Origin: Megalobrama amblycephala
Taxonomy: Eukaryota; Chordata; Actinopteri; Cypriniformes; Xenocyprididae
DNA: 64,000 nt
Direction of reading: 5' to 3'
Assembly: GCF_018812025.1 (NCBI RefSeq)
Contig: NC_063065.1
Span: forward strand, 28,605,740 to 28,669,739
Positions within the stretch are counted from its first letter, which is position 1. Each line of letters opens with the position of its first letter. Shown in pieces: positions 24,650-35,999 of the stretch. Position numbers and translations under genes: made by a program. The notes under the pieces are model-generated. The model searched no databases. It saw only the letters and a program-made list of their open reading frames with translations, and was not told the DNA's origin.

Positions 24650-25566
24650 TTTAAAATTGGGAAAGGAGTATGACAAGGCTCTATATTGGCCCCCCTACCT
24701 ATTTAACTTATACGCAGAGTACATCATGCGAAATACTGCCAGGCTGGATGAATCACAAGCCGGAATTAAAATTGCTGGGAGAAATATCAACAACCTCAGA
24801 TATGCAGATGATACCACTCTAATGGCAGAAAGCGAAGAGGTCTTAAAGAGCCTCTTGATGAGAGTAAAAGAGGAGAGTGGAAAAGTTGGCTAGAAACATA
24901 AAAAAAACCTAAGATCATGGCATCCGGTCCAATTACTTCATGGCAAATTGAAGGGGAAGAAATGGAAGTAGTTATAGATTTTGTTTTCTTGGGCTCCAAG
25001 ATCACTGTAGATAGTGACTGTAGCCATGAAATTAAAAGACGCTTGATACCTGGGAGAAAAGCTATGACAAATTTAAATAAATACTAAAAAGTCGAGACAT
25101 CACCTTGCCGACAAAGGTTCGTATAGTCAAGGCTATGGTTTTCCCAGTAGCAATGTATGGCTGTGAGAGTTGGATCGTAATGAAGGCTGAGTGCTGAAGA
25201 ATTGATGCTTTCGAACTGTGGTGCTGAAGAAGACTTTTGAGAGTCCCTTGGACTGCAAGGAGATCAAATCAGTCAGTCCTAAAGGAAATCAACCCTGACT
25301 GTTCATTGGAAGGACAGATACTGAAGCTAAAGCTTAAATACTTCGGCCACCTAATGAGAAGAGAGGAAACACTAGAAAAGACCTTGATGTTAGGATTGAT
25401 TGAAGGCAAATGGAGAAGGGGAGGGCAGAGGATGAGATGGTTAGATAGCATCACAGATACAATGAATATGAATTTGGGCAGACTCAAGGAGATCGTGAAA
25501 GACAGGGAGGCCTGACATGCTGCCTGCTTGCAAAAAGTCGGGCACGACTGAGCGACTGAAACAAAC
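24650..25566 (+). mobile_element. BovB-like (RTE-clade) LINE fragment, 3' end
   Basis: A 5'-truncated, degenerate reverse-transcriptase region. The first open part (24657-24893) carries NNLRYADDTTLMAESEE, including the YADD catalytic motif. Later blocks in other frames include CSHEIKRR, VPWTARRSNQS (25240-25272), LKYFGHLMRR and RMRWLDSITD. The DNA ends 'gggcacgactgagcgactga', the hallmark 3' end of BovB and its derived ruminant SINEs. At least two frame changes and a stop after GKVG show that it is dead. As recalled, the order and wording follow ruminant BovB closely; no alignment was run. It lies in a fish repeat, which argues against simple contamination. Confidence 0.8.
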
Positions 25567-25974
25567 ATTCATCAAATCCTGAAAAAAAAATATGAAAAAG
25601 CACAACTGTTATCAACACTGATAATAATCAGAAATGTTTCTTGAGCAGCAAATCATCATATTAGAATGATTTCTGAAGGATCATGTGACACTGAAGACTG
25701 GAGTAATGATGCTGATCACAGGAATAAATTATATGTTAAAACATATTACAATTGAAAACATGTATTTGAAATTGTAATAATATTTCACAATATTACTGTC
25801 CTTAGTATTTTTTAACAAATCAATGCAGCCTTGGTGAGCAAAATACTTTTTTACAAAAACATTAAATAATAGTGCTGACCCCAGACTTTTGAGGTACACT
25901 GTAGTGTACATTTCTGTATTTATACACAGTACACCAGTTTTATATTCAACTTTTTAGTAAGTCTTTTTTATTAA

Positions 25975-26818
25975 AGGGGACCTATAATGCCCTTTTTATA
26001 AGATGTATTATAAGTCTCTGGTGTCCCCAGAATGTGTCTGTGAAGTTTCAGCTCAAAATACCCCACAGATCATTTATTATAGCTTGTCAAATTTGCCCCT
26101 CTTTGGGTGTGAGCAAAAACACAGAGTTTTTGTGTGTGTCCCTTTAAATGCAAATGAGCTGCTGCTCCCGGCCCCCTTTCCAGAAGAGGGTGGAGCTTTA
26201 ACAGCTCACGCTTCGGTTGCTCAACAACAACAAAGCTGGAGAATCTCACGCAGCCAAAATGAGGATTGTCAGTAACGGTGTTCAGCCTTACATTGTTCAA
26301 ACCGGAGTCGAAACTGATGGAGAGACTCAGGAAAAAGTTACAACTTTTAGAATGAAACTGGACGTTTCTGAATGGTTAGTGGATAAATTTATGTAGTTGC
26401 TGTGGAGTTGATTAAATCATCGACTAGCATGTGCCATCAATTTTTTTAATTGAATTGACCCTCGTTTGTGAAGCAGTCCGGCATAAAATGACGGCATGAC
26501 AACAACACTCTACTACAACAACTCTTCCTCTTCTCTAAAGCAGCCCAACATGGCCTCACACCCTTTGTTGCGTGTTCCCGGGGGCAGGGTTTATGTAAAT
26601 GTTTGGGGTTAGTTATGTCAACAATTGCGGGAAGAAGCTTGTTGTAGTCCCTACCAGCCATTTGTTGTAGTCCTTAAAAAGCGATTTCTGTAAAAGAAAA
26701 TATCTCCCTTTGCATTGAACTTTGAGCGTTGTAACTTGGCAGATGTTATTTATGCTCAAACAGCAACATTACACACTAACTAAAGTTAAAAAAGTGAAAT
26801 CATAATCAACCACCCCTT
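25975..26818. mobile_element. TTAA-flanked element with AGGGGACC end
   Basis: TTAA at 25971-25974, then AGGGGACCTATAATGCCC. The right end 'accacccctt' is before TTAA at 26819-26822. Includes the block 'tgtctgtgaagtttcagctc', shared with the families at 6243 and 9040. No convincing coding frame. Confidence 0.6.
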
Positions 26819-27394
26819 TTAAAAATAACACTAATGGAAAAATAGGGGAAAAAATCATTTGCTTATCAGCAAATCTTAGTCTTCATCTTTTCTTTTGTTT
26901 GTTAGATGTCATGTTTGTTTTTAGATTACTACATATTATTCATCTTCAGATCGCCCTTTTGGATCCAACATGAACAATACATCCCCATTATCCCGGTCCT
27001 ACTTCATATGTATACAGAGACAGATTGGAAAAACTGACCCCAACCAGGATGGCATTTGTTGGAGCAGGCCAGAGACTCCTCTGCATCTTAATAAGGCCTT
27101 ATAGTGTGATCCATGTGTCGCGCTCTTGTTTCTGAGGAGAGGCTAAAGAATACAGGGATCTTCCTTTGGGGAACAAGCTCAATTAGAATGCCAGTAATGA
27201 ATTTTTGATGTGCTGCAATCAGATATTGAATGAATGGGACACTCTTTGCAGAGCATGAGACGGTCCGGCGGGGCTGCTTCTTATGTGTTAATGCATTTCT
27301 TTTGATTTATGTGAGATAGGATTTGGTCATTCATTTAAATGCTTGAGAGAGTGAAAAATAAAGGATGTACAGAAAAAAAAAAGGCAGTACCTTT

Positions 27395-27880
27395 CAAAAT
27401 TTTGGGGTCGGAAAAATTATGTTTTTGAAAGAAATCTCTTGAATACAGTAAAAAAAAAATACAGTAATATTGTAAAATATTATTACAATTTAAAATAACT
27501 GTTTTTTTATTGTAATATATTGAAAACTGTAATCCAAGCTGAAATACAGTTTTCATGATGCTGAATTTCAGCATCGTTACTCCAGTCTTCAGTGTCACAT
27601 GATCCTTCAGAAATTATTCTAATATGCCGATTGCTTCTCATGAAACATTTCTGATTGTTATCAATGTTGAAAACAGTTCATATTTTTGTGGAAACAGTGA
27701 TACATCTCTTTAAGGATTCTTTGATGAATAGAAAGAAAACAACAGCATTTATTTGAAATAAAAAATGTTTTGTAACATTATAAATGTCTTTACTGTCACT
27801 TTTGATCAAATTAATGTGTCCTTGTTGAATAAAAGTATTCATTTATTTCATAAAAAGTCTTTTGAATGGTAGTGTACATT
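27395..27880 (+). mobile_element. Most complete local copy of the dispersed cyprinid repeat
   Basis: Runs from 'tttggggtcggaaaaattat' to 'gtcttttgaatggtagtgta'. It matches 5238-5664 and, reversed, 24013-24169 plus 25567-25915. Non-coding, probably a non-autonomous DNA transposon. Confidence 0.7.
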
Positions 27881-27899
27881 TATAAAACGGAATATATTG

Positions 27900-29460
27900 A
27901 AATAGAAACATCGATTAAATATGTTCAGATGAAATTAAAAATGGTTGCACTATGATGTAGTTTCAAGAGAAATCCCACTAGATCTATGAAAATGACACAA
28001 AGTGGTTCTTCTCCCAGCGATGTGATGTGAAGGTTAAAGTTTAAAGCCTTTTACCAATTTGGAGAATGTGAAATTGAACCTGATATTCCGGTTTCTCCGA
28101 AGAATTAACAACTTGATTTAGAGAAATTCCAGGATGCTCCCGATAGATCAATACTCGCACCAGAGGCAGGCAAACACCATGAAAAAGGAATGGATCAATC
28201 AAGAGGAATTAGAAGAAGGGAAGGAAAAGGAAAAGAAAAAGCAATCTATCACCCTCTTTATTGTGGGAATAAGTCAACGGTCAGAGCAATACTTGCATTG
28301 AGCTCTTGGGCAGATTTTTTGACATCAGCGCTGGGCTCAACACTTGGATCAGATTCTGCATGAAAGATCAATGCGTTTCTAAAAATAGATCAAAATTTGA
28401 TTCGGCCCTTGACTCGTGTTCAAACGGACACATGTGATTTAAAACCTCCGTTCTGAGAAACTCTGACATCCAGAGTTCAAAGTACCTCTTGTGATCAGCA
28501 TAACAATTTTACATTTTGTTTTACCAAAAATCTTTTTCCATTTCAGATCAAGTCATTTTTAATGTCTGTGCTGGTCTTGTTTGGTTTGTGAGTCTCTTCT
28601 GTAAGGGTTACCGTATGCTCAGTTTTTCATATCTGTCTGTTTCCATTCATCACTGAAGCCTCATGGAACCAAGAAAAAAAAGTGTTAAATGAAAGTGCAG
28701 GTGTTTATTTATTTCCATTTATTAAAACTCAAAGATGGGCACAAATACATAAAAATCTGATATGATAAATTTTAAATCCGTTTTTTATTGTTTCCTCTCA
28801 GGCAAAGTGCAACAGCTCAGCTAGGAATTCATGTTGGAGGTCTTTACAGCCAATTTTCTTGCAAAGGAAATGCAATTTTCTCTTCCTCAGGATCTTCTTA
28901 AGAGTCTCGTCGTAAAAGTAATGAAATGAGCATGGAGCCATTAAGCGGTCAAACAAGGGAAAAATACAGTTTGAATAGTAAAAGATGTTATGTATTAACT
29001 AACATGATTTGATTCTGGCACTAGCCTTTTGACATCTGTGATTTGATGATGTTTTTAAAGAGTTTATACTGATGCTAAAGTCGCATTTTCATTGGTTTGG
29101 ACAGTAGTATTAAATGTTTGAAATTATATATCTCAAATATATTGTACTGCATCATATACTTCAGAGCAGATTTCATCCTCATAGACTTGCATCTGTCATG
29201 ATTTTATGAGTGTGACCAGTGCAAGCAATATATCTACTCCTCGTTTTTACCAGATCTCTATGGACATATGTTAATAAATAACCTTGCAGTTTTAATATTT
29301 ATGTGTCTGTCATTTCAAAAACAGTATAAGGAGGAGTAGACGGACCAATCAAATGTGAGGATACACTCAATATGGTGGCTGGATTGAAAGCTAAAAAACA
29401 AAAAACAAAAAAATCATTGGAATACACTTTACAAGAAAATACTTGAAATGACATGTTTAA
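27900..29460. other. Intergenic, no gene seen
   Basis: Relatively repeat-poor DNA. No exon-like frame with recognisable similarity on either strand. Confidence 0.4.
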
Positions 29461-29464
29461 TCTA

Positions 29465-30645
29465 AAGCTGGGGCCACACTAAAAATTTTAAAATCTTATA
29501 AGATTTTTCAAATACGAGAGACCACAAACATGGCGATAAGAAATCATAGATTTAACCGTTTTGTTCCTCTAGTCTAGTGCGTGGAGTGCCACGATGTGAC
29601 CAGGAAAGCACACTCCACACTGATGGTGTTTGAGCACCAAAAACGAAGCGAATATTCGCATCTTGTTACTCGCTCTAGATTACTCGCAGGATTACTTGTT
29701 TTTCGTGCCACTCGCGCAAATAAAAACATTGTGCAATGAAGAATATCTTTATGCACGTCAACAACACCATTTTTTTCTGCCATTTGTTTTCGTCATCAGC
29801 CATGTGTTAATGCCAGTGCTAACCATAGTACTGTAACATTCATAGCTAGAATCAATAGCTATTGATGCATATTTTCATCACTAGGTAGTCCAACTTCCTC
29901 GCTTTTCTCCAAACTATCTTTTTTGTCTGGTTTCTGTATGAATAAGATGACAGCAGACAGCTACAATAATGCTCTCCATTTTCTGATAGAGCCGGACGTG
30001 TCAAACCAGGATGTGTCAATAAGCTCTTTGCTGATTGGCTTGCAAGAAATTTTTCAACTTGCACAAAAGCTATTCGCGTTTGAAACGAATATCGCACGTT
30101 CGCATTTCGCTTCTATTCACGTCTTTGCATTGACTTTGTATGTAATTTGCTTTCGCGCAAATAATTAAATTCGCTTTTGTACACACCATAACCACAAATC
30201 TAATCACAAACAACCAGTCTCACCTGCGAACACGCGAAAATTGTACAAAATCTTTCACAAAATCTTTCGCATCAAACGTGACTTTAGAGTAAACAAACAT
30301 GGCGGTTTGGATGAAGTCATGTTATGCTTCCATCAGCTCGCTTTCTGAATTGGTATCCTTTCGTTCCACGTGACAATCTGCAGAGTGCCTGCATATTTGT
30401 CCTCGGGGTTCCTTCATCAGGATTTCTGATCGTAAATATTCAACATGTTGGATATTTACCATTTGAGATTGGTGCGGCCCTGACGTTCTTCCAAGCAGAT
30501 TCAATCACTCTTAACACACCTCACACCACAGGAAAATCTGATAAGATAATCTGTAGAGCCATCAAGATAATCAGGACATTAACTAAGATTGTCGGAAGGG
30601 GAAAGTGGACCCAATCAGCCCGATTATCTTGTAGTGTGTGGCCAG
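29465..30645. mobile_element. Inverted-repeat element with GGCCACAC-type ends
   Basis: Left 'agctggggccacact' and right 'agtgtgtggccagct' are inverted. The interior (about 29574-30180) has 'attcgcgtttgaaacgaata' and 'gcgcaaataatt' words related to the Harbinger-like element at 2269-2992. Short open frames here are transposon by-products. Confidence 0.5.
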
Positions 30646-30650
30646 CTTAA

Positions 30651-31522
30651 AAGGATAGTTCACCCAAAAATGAAAATTATCCCATGATTTACTCACCCTC
30701 AAGACATCCTAGGTGTATATGACTATCTTCTTTCAGACAATTTTGAAGCACAGGAATTTAAAGCACAAAAAAATTAATCCATCCATTATAAAAAATAATA
30801 TATAAGGGTCCAGGGGGTTAATAAAAGCCTTTTGAAGTGAAGTGATCCATTTGAAAGAAAAATATCCATATTTAAAATCTATATTTATAAATTCAAATAA
30901 CTAGCTTCCCGCGGACAACCGTATGCATACTGCGCAAGTCAACTTGCTCCTAATGAGTAACCCGTGACATGATGTATGACGTAGGACGTAAGAGTATCTT
31001 AAGCTTAGATGCCTTAAGCTCCTCCTCTCTTATATCGAAATCCTCCAACATTTCTCATTTTAGACTTCTAATTTGTGACCGGTGTTTTGTTTTGCTGTAT
31101 CCACTGCGCTTCCGCATTCGTCATTACGTCGTGCGTTGGATCAGAGGTTACTCTTCCACCGCAAATCATTGCGTATGGGCATCTACTGGAAGCAAGTTAT
31201 TATAGTTAATAAAGTTTTAAATATGGATATTTTTCTTACAAAAACCTATCGCTTCACTTCAGAAGGCCTTTATTATCCCCCTGGAGCCGTATGGATTACT
31301 TTTATGATGGATGGATGCATTTTTTTATTTTTATTTTTTGGCTTCAAATTTTTTTTTTCAAAATTTTTGCCTTCACAACAATTATAAAGCTTGGAGGAGC
31401 AAGGATATTTTTAAATATATGTCTAATTGGATTTATCTGAAAGAAGATAGTCACATACACCTAGGATGACTTGGGGGTGAGTAAATCATAGGATAATTTT
31501 TATTTTGGGGTGAATTAAGCCT
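30651..31522. mobile_element. Diverged long-TIR foldback element
   Basis: Left 'aggatagttcacccaaaaat' and 'ctcaagacatcctaggtgta'; right 'catacacctaggatgacttg' and 'gggtgaattaagcct'. TTAA lies at 30647-30650 and 31523-31526. It starts at the end of the preceding element. Confidence 0.65.
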
Positions 31523-31526
31523 TTAA

Positions 31527-33539
31527 CTTGTTGCTTGACATTTCTTTGTAATTATTTGTGAGAATTAGCAGTTTCAGAGTGAAAATTTTTAAAAATAAAT
31601 CCTACACCATTTTCTTTTTCGGTGTAATCAATGACCAGTGAATTCATGTCAAAATAGTCTTTCACATCAGCAAAATATGGTGAATGTTTTATTCCTACTT
31701 ATCAAGTTGATATGCCAATTTAAATTGCCATCCTAGCATTTAGTTATAGTTGCATTTAGAATTGTTCCTTTCTATCAAGTTTTTGCAGTCCATTTTCTGC
31801 AACTCAGCAAAAGAGCCCCTAAAGTACTGTACATGGTGGTGAAAACTACGAGATGGGAAGGAAAAATATATGCTTTTACATTCTCTCACAAAAGCATTGC
31901 GTTCCCCCCAAAAACTTGTTAGCTCGCAAAGAACTCAGAAGTTTTTTTCAAATGTTTCTCAGACGGACGCAAACATTTTGCGAGCGGACACAAAGTTTCT
32001 CGGGTGAACACTAAACATTTGCGGGAGAACGCAAAAAAATGTTTAATTTTCATATTTTCAAATCATATCAAATCAAATCATTATCAAATCATATTTTTTC
32101 AATCACTATATATCCCTTTAGGGGCTCCGTAATTCACCAGCTGAGAGGCATTGCCTTTTGCATGTGCTCCTATGGTGACATAACGGTTTCTATCAGAGCC
32201 ATATTGTGTCATATATCAAGCTTGTGTCTCGAGGAGTAAGTAAGAATGTCTGATGCAGGTGGAAAAGGGTTAATAATGGCATTAAAGTACCAGCCGCAGG
32301 CAACGAGGAGGGCGCATTAAGCCCAGAGGTTATTCAGATCGGATGGCGTTATGAGGCACGATGGAGCTCCCGGTTCTGCCTGCCAGGTGACACCCATATT
32401 AATCACACTGTACCGCTTCCACCCCTCCTGGAAAACTCCCAGGATGCACTCTCACCCTCAATGGCCTGAGGAAAAAACGAGGAGAGAAATCTGTAGTGTT
32501 CACTGAATTGACAGTCAAACGCTCCCCTGAATTACAAAGATGGAGATTAGCTTTCATAATTGTATTCCAATATTTAATTGAATAGAATCAGAATAACAGC
32601 TTTCCACAAACCTAATGCCTCTAAAATGGAAAGATGTAACTCAACCGTTCTAACCTATGTTGCAGACAAAATCAATATGGTTTCATCATTGTTCCACCCA
32701 CATTTTGATTTTGGTTTGTCTGTCAGCGCATTGTCAGTGTCCTCTTTTCATCACGATATATAGTAACTAAGGGGGCGGGTCTTTGCGAATGGTCAGTTGC
32801 AGAAACTGCAGCCAGATTTAATTGAGGCTTGCTAAAATACCAAAATTGCTATTTGGTTATAGTTAAACATTATATAATAAAAGCTAAAGTCATGCCAGTG
32901 TAAGGTTTTGGAATAAACTGTGTTAATGGTGGGGAAATTTTAATTGACTCTATCTAGAGGTTACATTGTTATGCCTGTAGGTGGCGACAAGCGATCATCT
33001 TTATGAGTCATTGAATTGTTCAAAAACACTGATTGATTCAGGAAAGAAACAAGTGATCTGCTGCGTCCCAATTCACATTCTGTCCGTCCTAAATAGAATT
33101 CGAAATTAGAATTAGTGTGTTCTTAAATCATATGTTGAAACTATGTTGGTCTACTTTTTCTGGTTAAAATGCGAAGTGCGGATCCATTCAAAAGCCGCTT
33201 GAAGACAATCCTGCAAGGTTAGTAAAAAAGTGTAATGCTGCTTTACTCAGTGAAAGTGACCAGAGGCCTTCAGATCATGGTTCAAATGAAGTGTACCAAT
33301 TTTTGTTTCGATTGCTCAAGGTTTGGCCGAGATACAGTCTCTGAACCAATTTCGAGTCGACCTCGTTAAGTTCGCGACATCATCGCACAATCTGTTCAGT
33401 CATTTCTGTGCGGCTCATTCCAAAGATCCTTTGAGACAATTTTCGTAAGAATTTGGCAAAATTTAGTAGCAGCAAAAAAAGTGAATACTGTACTTTTCAA
33501 AATGGCCACTACTGTAGTGGGTAGAGTCTTAATGTAAGA
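31527..33539. other. Intergenic, no gene seen
   Basis: 32240-32480 is GC-richer and non-repetitive, and could be a conserved non-coding element. 32763-32800 is the right end of the family at 24170. No exon-like frame was found. Confidence 0.35.
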
Positions 33540-34300
33540 CAGAAGTGTAAAGAGTACCTGAACACCATACTTGAGTAAAAGTACTGATACCTTACATCGA
33601 AAACGACTCCACTACAAGTTACAAGTAACCAATTCCAATATGACTTGAGTAAAAATCTTAAAGTATCTGATTTTAACAGTACTTAATTATTTTACTCATG
33701 CTGAATGTAGGCTCAGAGATGCATTAGTCCTGAGAGACATGCCAGTGAAAATAAGAAACAATTGATTTGTATGATGAGAAATCAAGTTTATTTTCTAAAA
33801 TCAATAAGTAAACCAACATCCTTCAAAACGGTCTTGTCAATATAGCGGATAAATAAAACAATGTTAAGTAAAATTAAATAGTCAAAGTCTACTGTATGTG
33901 CTGGTTTGAGCCTCATCACCAGCTGCAGTCATTTTCCTCATCTAATAAATCAAACATCTGCGATCAGCAACTACCTGCTAATGCACGCACATTCATGTAA
34001 AGTATCCTTGTTGACAAGTTTTGGGTGAGTAAAGGCAAAACGCACAATATATAGTACCTTCAATGCCCTTAGATGGTGATGTCGCTTCTTTATATACAAA
34101 ACAAACGGCTGCAGAAAAAGTTAGCTGCCATGAAAAATGTAATTTGTAATTGCATAGCTCATCACATGTCGTGGAGTAAAAATTTACTTGCTCAAAAATG
34201 TAGTCAAGAAGAGAGTTGTCAATATCTTTGATACAAAGTATCTAAAAAGATACTTAAGTACGGTAACTAATTACATTTACTCAAGTACTTTACACCTCTG
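33540..34300. mobile_element. hAT-like non-autonomous element with target duplication
   Basis: Inverted ends CAGAAGTGTAAAGAGTACCTGA (the last two bases beyond the match) and TACTTTACACCTCTG. Flanking 8-mers ATGTAAGA and ATGTACGA match at seven of eight bases, as expected of hAT insertion. Inner words 'cttgagtaaaagtac' and 'atttactcaagtac' are also inverted. No transposase. Confidence 0.75.
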
Positions 34301-34533
34301 ATGTACGATGTTGAATGTGATCAACATAAAGAGAGGAATTGGGTGAACTAAATTTCATTTTTCTAGAACAAAGGGTTCAAAAGTTATAACCTTTAGAAAA
34401 GTGAATATTTGAACTGGTGGTGGCACTATAGAGTTGGTCCTAGAGACTCCAAAATTGGTCAAATCTATTCATTACCATCTCGATGATTGTGCCAGATCAT
34501 TTTCTCATATTCCGCACATAGGGCTGCCAAATA

Positions 34534-35281
34534 CGGAAGAGGATTAGGGCCAAGCAATAATAAAAAAAAAAAAACAACATCTCGAGACTAAAGTTGTTAA
34601 ATTTCGAGAAAAAAATCGTTAAATTTCGAGAAAAAAGTCGAAATAAAATGTTGAAAATAAACTCATTAAATTACGAGAAAAAACTCGTTAAATTTCAAGA
34701 AAAAAATCGAGATAAAATGTTGAGAATAAAGTCATTAAATTACGAGAAAAAAGTCATTAAATTATGCGAACAAATTCGTTAAATTATGAGAAAAATGTCG
34801 TTAAATTTAGAGAAAAAAGTCGAGATAAAATTTTGAGAATAAACTCATTAAATTATGAGAATAAAGTCATTAAATTACGAGAAAAAAGTCTAGATAAAAT
34901 GTGGAGAATAAACTCATTAAATTATGAGAATAAAGTCATTAAATTACGAGAAAAAAGTCGTTAAATTATGAGAACAAATTCGTAATTTAACATTTTATCA
35001 ACATTTATCAACATTTTATCAACATTTATCAACATTTTATCTCGACTTTTTTCTGGAAATTTAAGTTTTTTCTCATAATTTAATGACTTTATTCTCAACA
35101 TTTTATCTCAACATTTTTCTCGAAATTTAACGAGTTTTTTCTCGTAATTTAACAAGTTTATTCTCAACATTTTATTTCGACTTTTTTCTCGAAATTTAAC
35201 GAGTTTTTTCTCGAAATTTAACAACTTTAATCTCGAGACGGTTTTATTTTTTTATTATTGCTTGGCCCTAATCCTCTTCCG
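34534..35281. mobile_element. 748-bp foldback element built of short sub-repeats
   Basis: Ends CGGAAGAGGATTAGGGCC and GGCCCTAATCCTCTTCCG are perfect inverted repeats, with TA on both sides. Each arm is a run of degenerate tandem units such as 'gttaaatttcgagaaaaaa' and 'gataaaatgttgagaataaa'; the right arm has the same units inverted. The turn near 34985-35040 repeats 'caacattttat'. The whole element could form one long hairpin. Short lysine/asparagine-rich frames here are by-products. Confidence 0.8.
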
Positions 35282-35514
35282 TAGCCATAGACTTCCATTC
35301 GGGAAGAAAAATAATAGTGCGGAAAACTAACGGATACAATAGGGTACAGACATTAAAAAAAGTGTTTAGAAAAACTACAAACTTGCTGGATATGTGAAAC
35401 CGACACTTAGTAGAGAAGTTTAGATAAAAAGGTTTGAGTGAAAATTGGTTTCGTTTTTTATTTATTTTTTTAGAAAATGACCGATTTTTTCACTAGATAA
35501 GACCCTTATTCCTT

Positions 35515-35745
35515 CGTCTGGTATCGTTTAAAGTCCTTTGAAGCTGCACTGAAACTGCAATTTTGACCTTCAACCCGTTGTACCACAGTGAAGTCCACTA
35601 TATGGAGAAAAATCCTGGATGTTTTCCTCAAAAATCTTAATTTCTTTTCGACTGAAGAAAGAAAAACATAAACTTCTTGGATGACATGGGAGTGAGTAAA
35701 TTATCAGGAAATTGTAATTCTGAAGTGAACTAATCCTTTAATTAT
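35515..35745. mobile_element. Fragment related to the element at 13012
   Basis: Shares 'gaagtccactatatggag', 'cgactgaagaaagaaaaac' and 'cttggatgacatgggagtga' with the right part of 13012-13575, ending 'gtgaactaatccttt'. Confidence 0.6.
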
Positions 35746-35999
35746 GACAAAAAAAGTCATAATTATGAGATAAAAAGTTGATCGAATAATTGTAACTTAT
35801 GTTAATTTTGAACGCTATGCCATAATTCACTTCTTAAGACATATTTTCAGCTTTTCATCTCATAAATGACTTAGCATGCCATAATTTCATAATTATGACT
35901 TTTTCGATAATTATGATTTACCAAAGCATGATTTTGGGCTTTCATACACTCGCAATCATGATGTTTCCTTAATATTTTTGAATAACGTGTACCAATGAA

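Larger units (their letters stand above)
24013..25915 (-). mobile_element. Dispersed cyprinid repeat, interrupted by about 1.4 kb
   Basis: 24013-24169 and 25567-25915 together form one copy, in reverse orientation, of the repeat seen at 27395-27880. The left piece ends 'ttctaattcaaataaaatgc' and the right piece resumes 'attcatcaaatcctgaaaa'. The gap holds a TIR element (24170-24649) and a BovB-like LINE (24650-25566). A few bases expected at the junction are missing. Confidence 0.75.

Noticed and set aside
24650..25566. Mammalian contamination as explanation for the LINE
   Set aside because: The fragment is flanked on both sides by one and the same split fish repeat and carries its own decay. 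Misassembly remains possible but is less likely.
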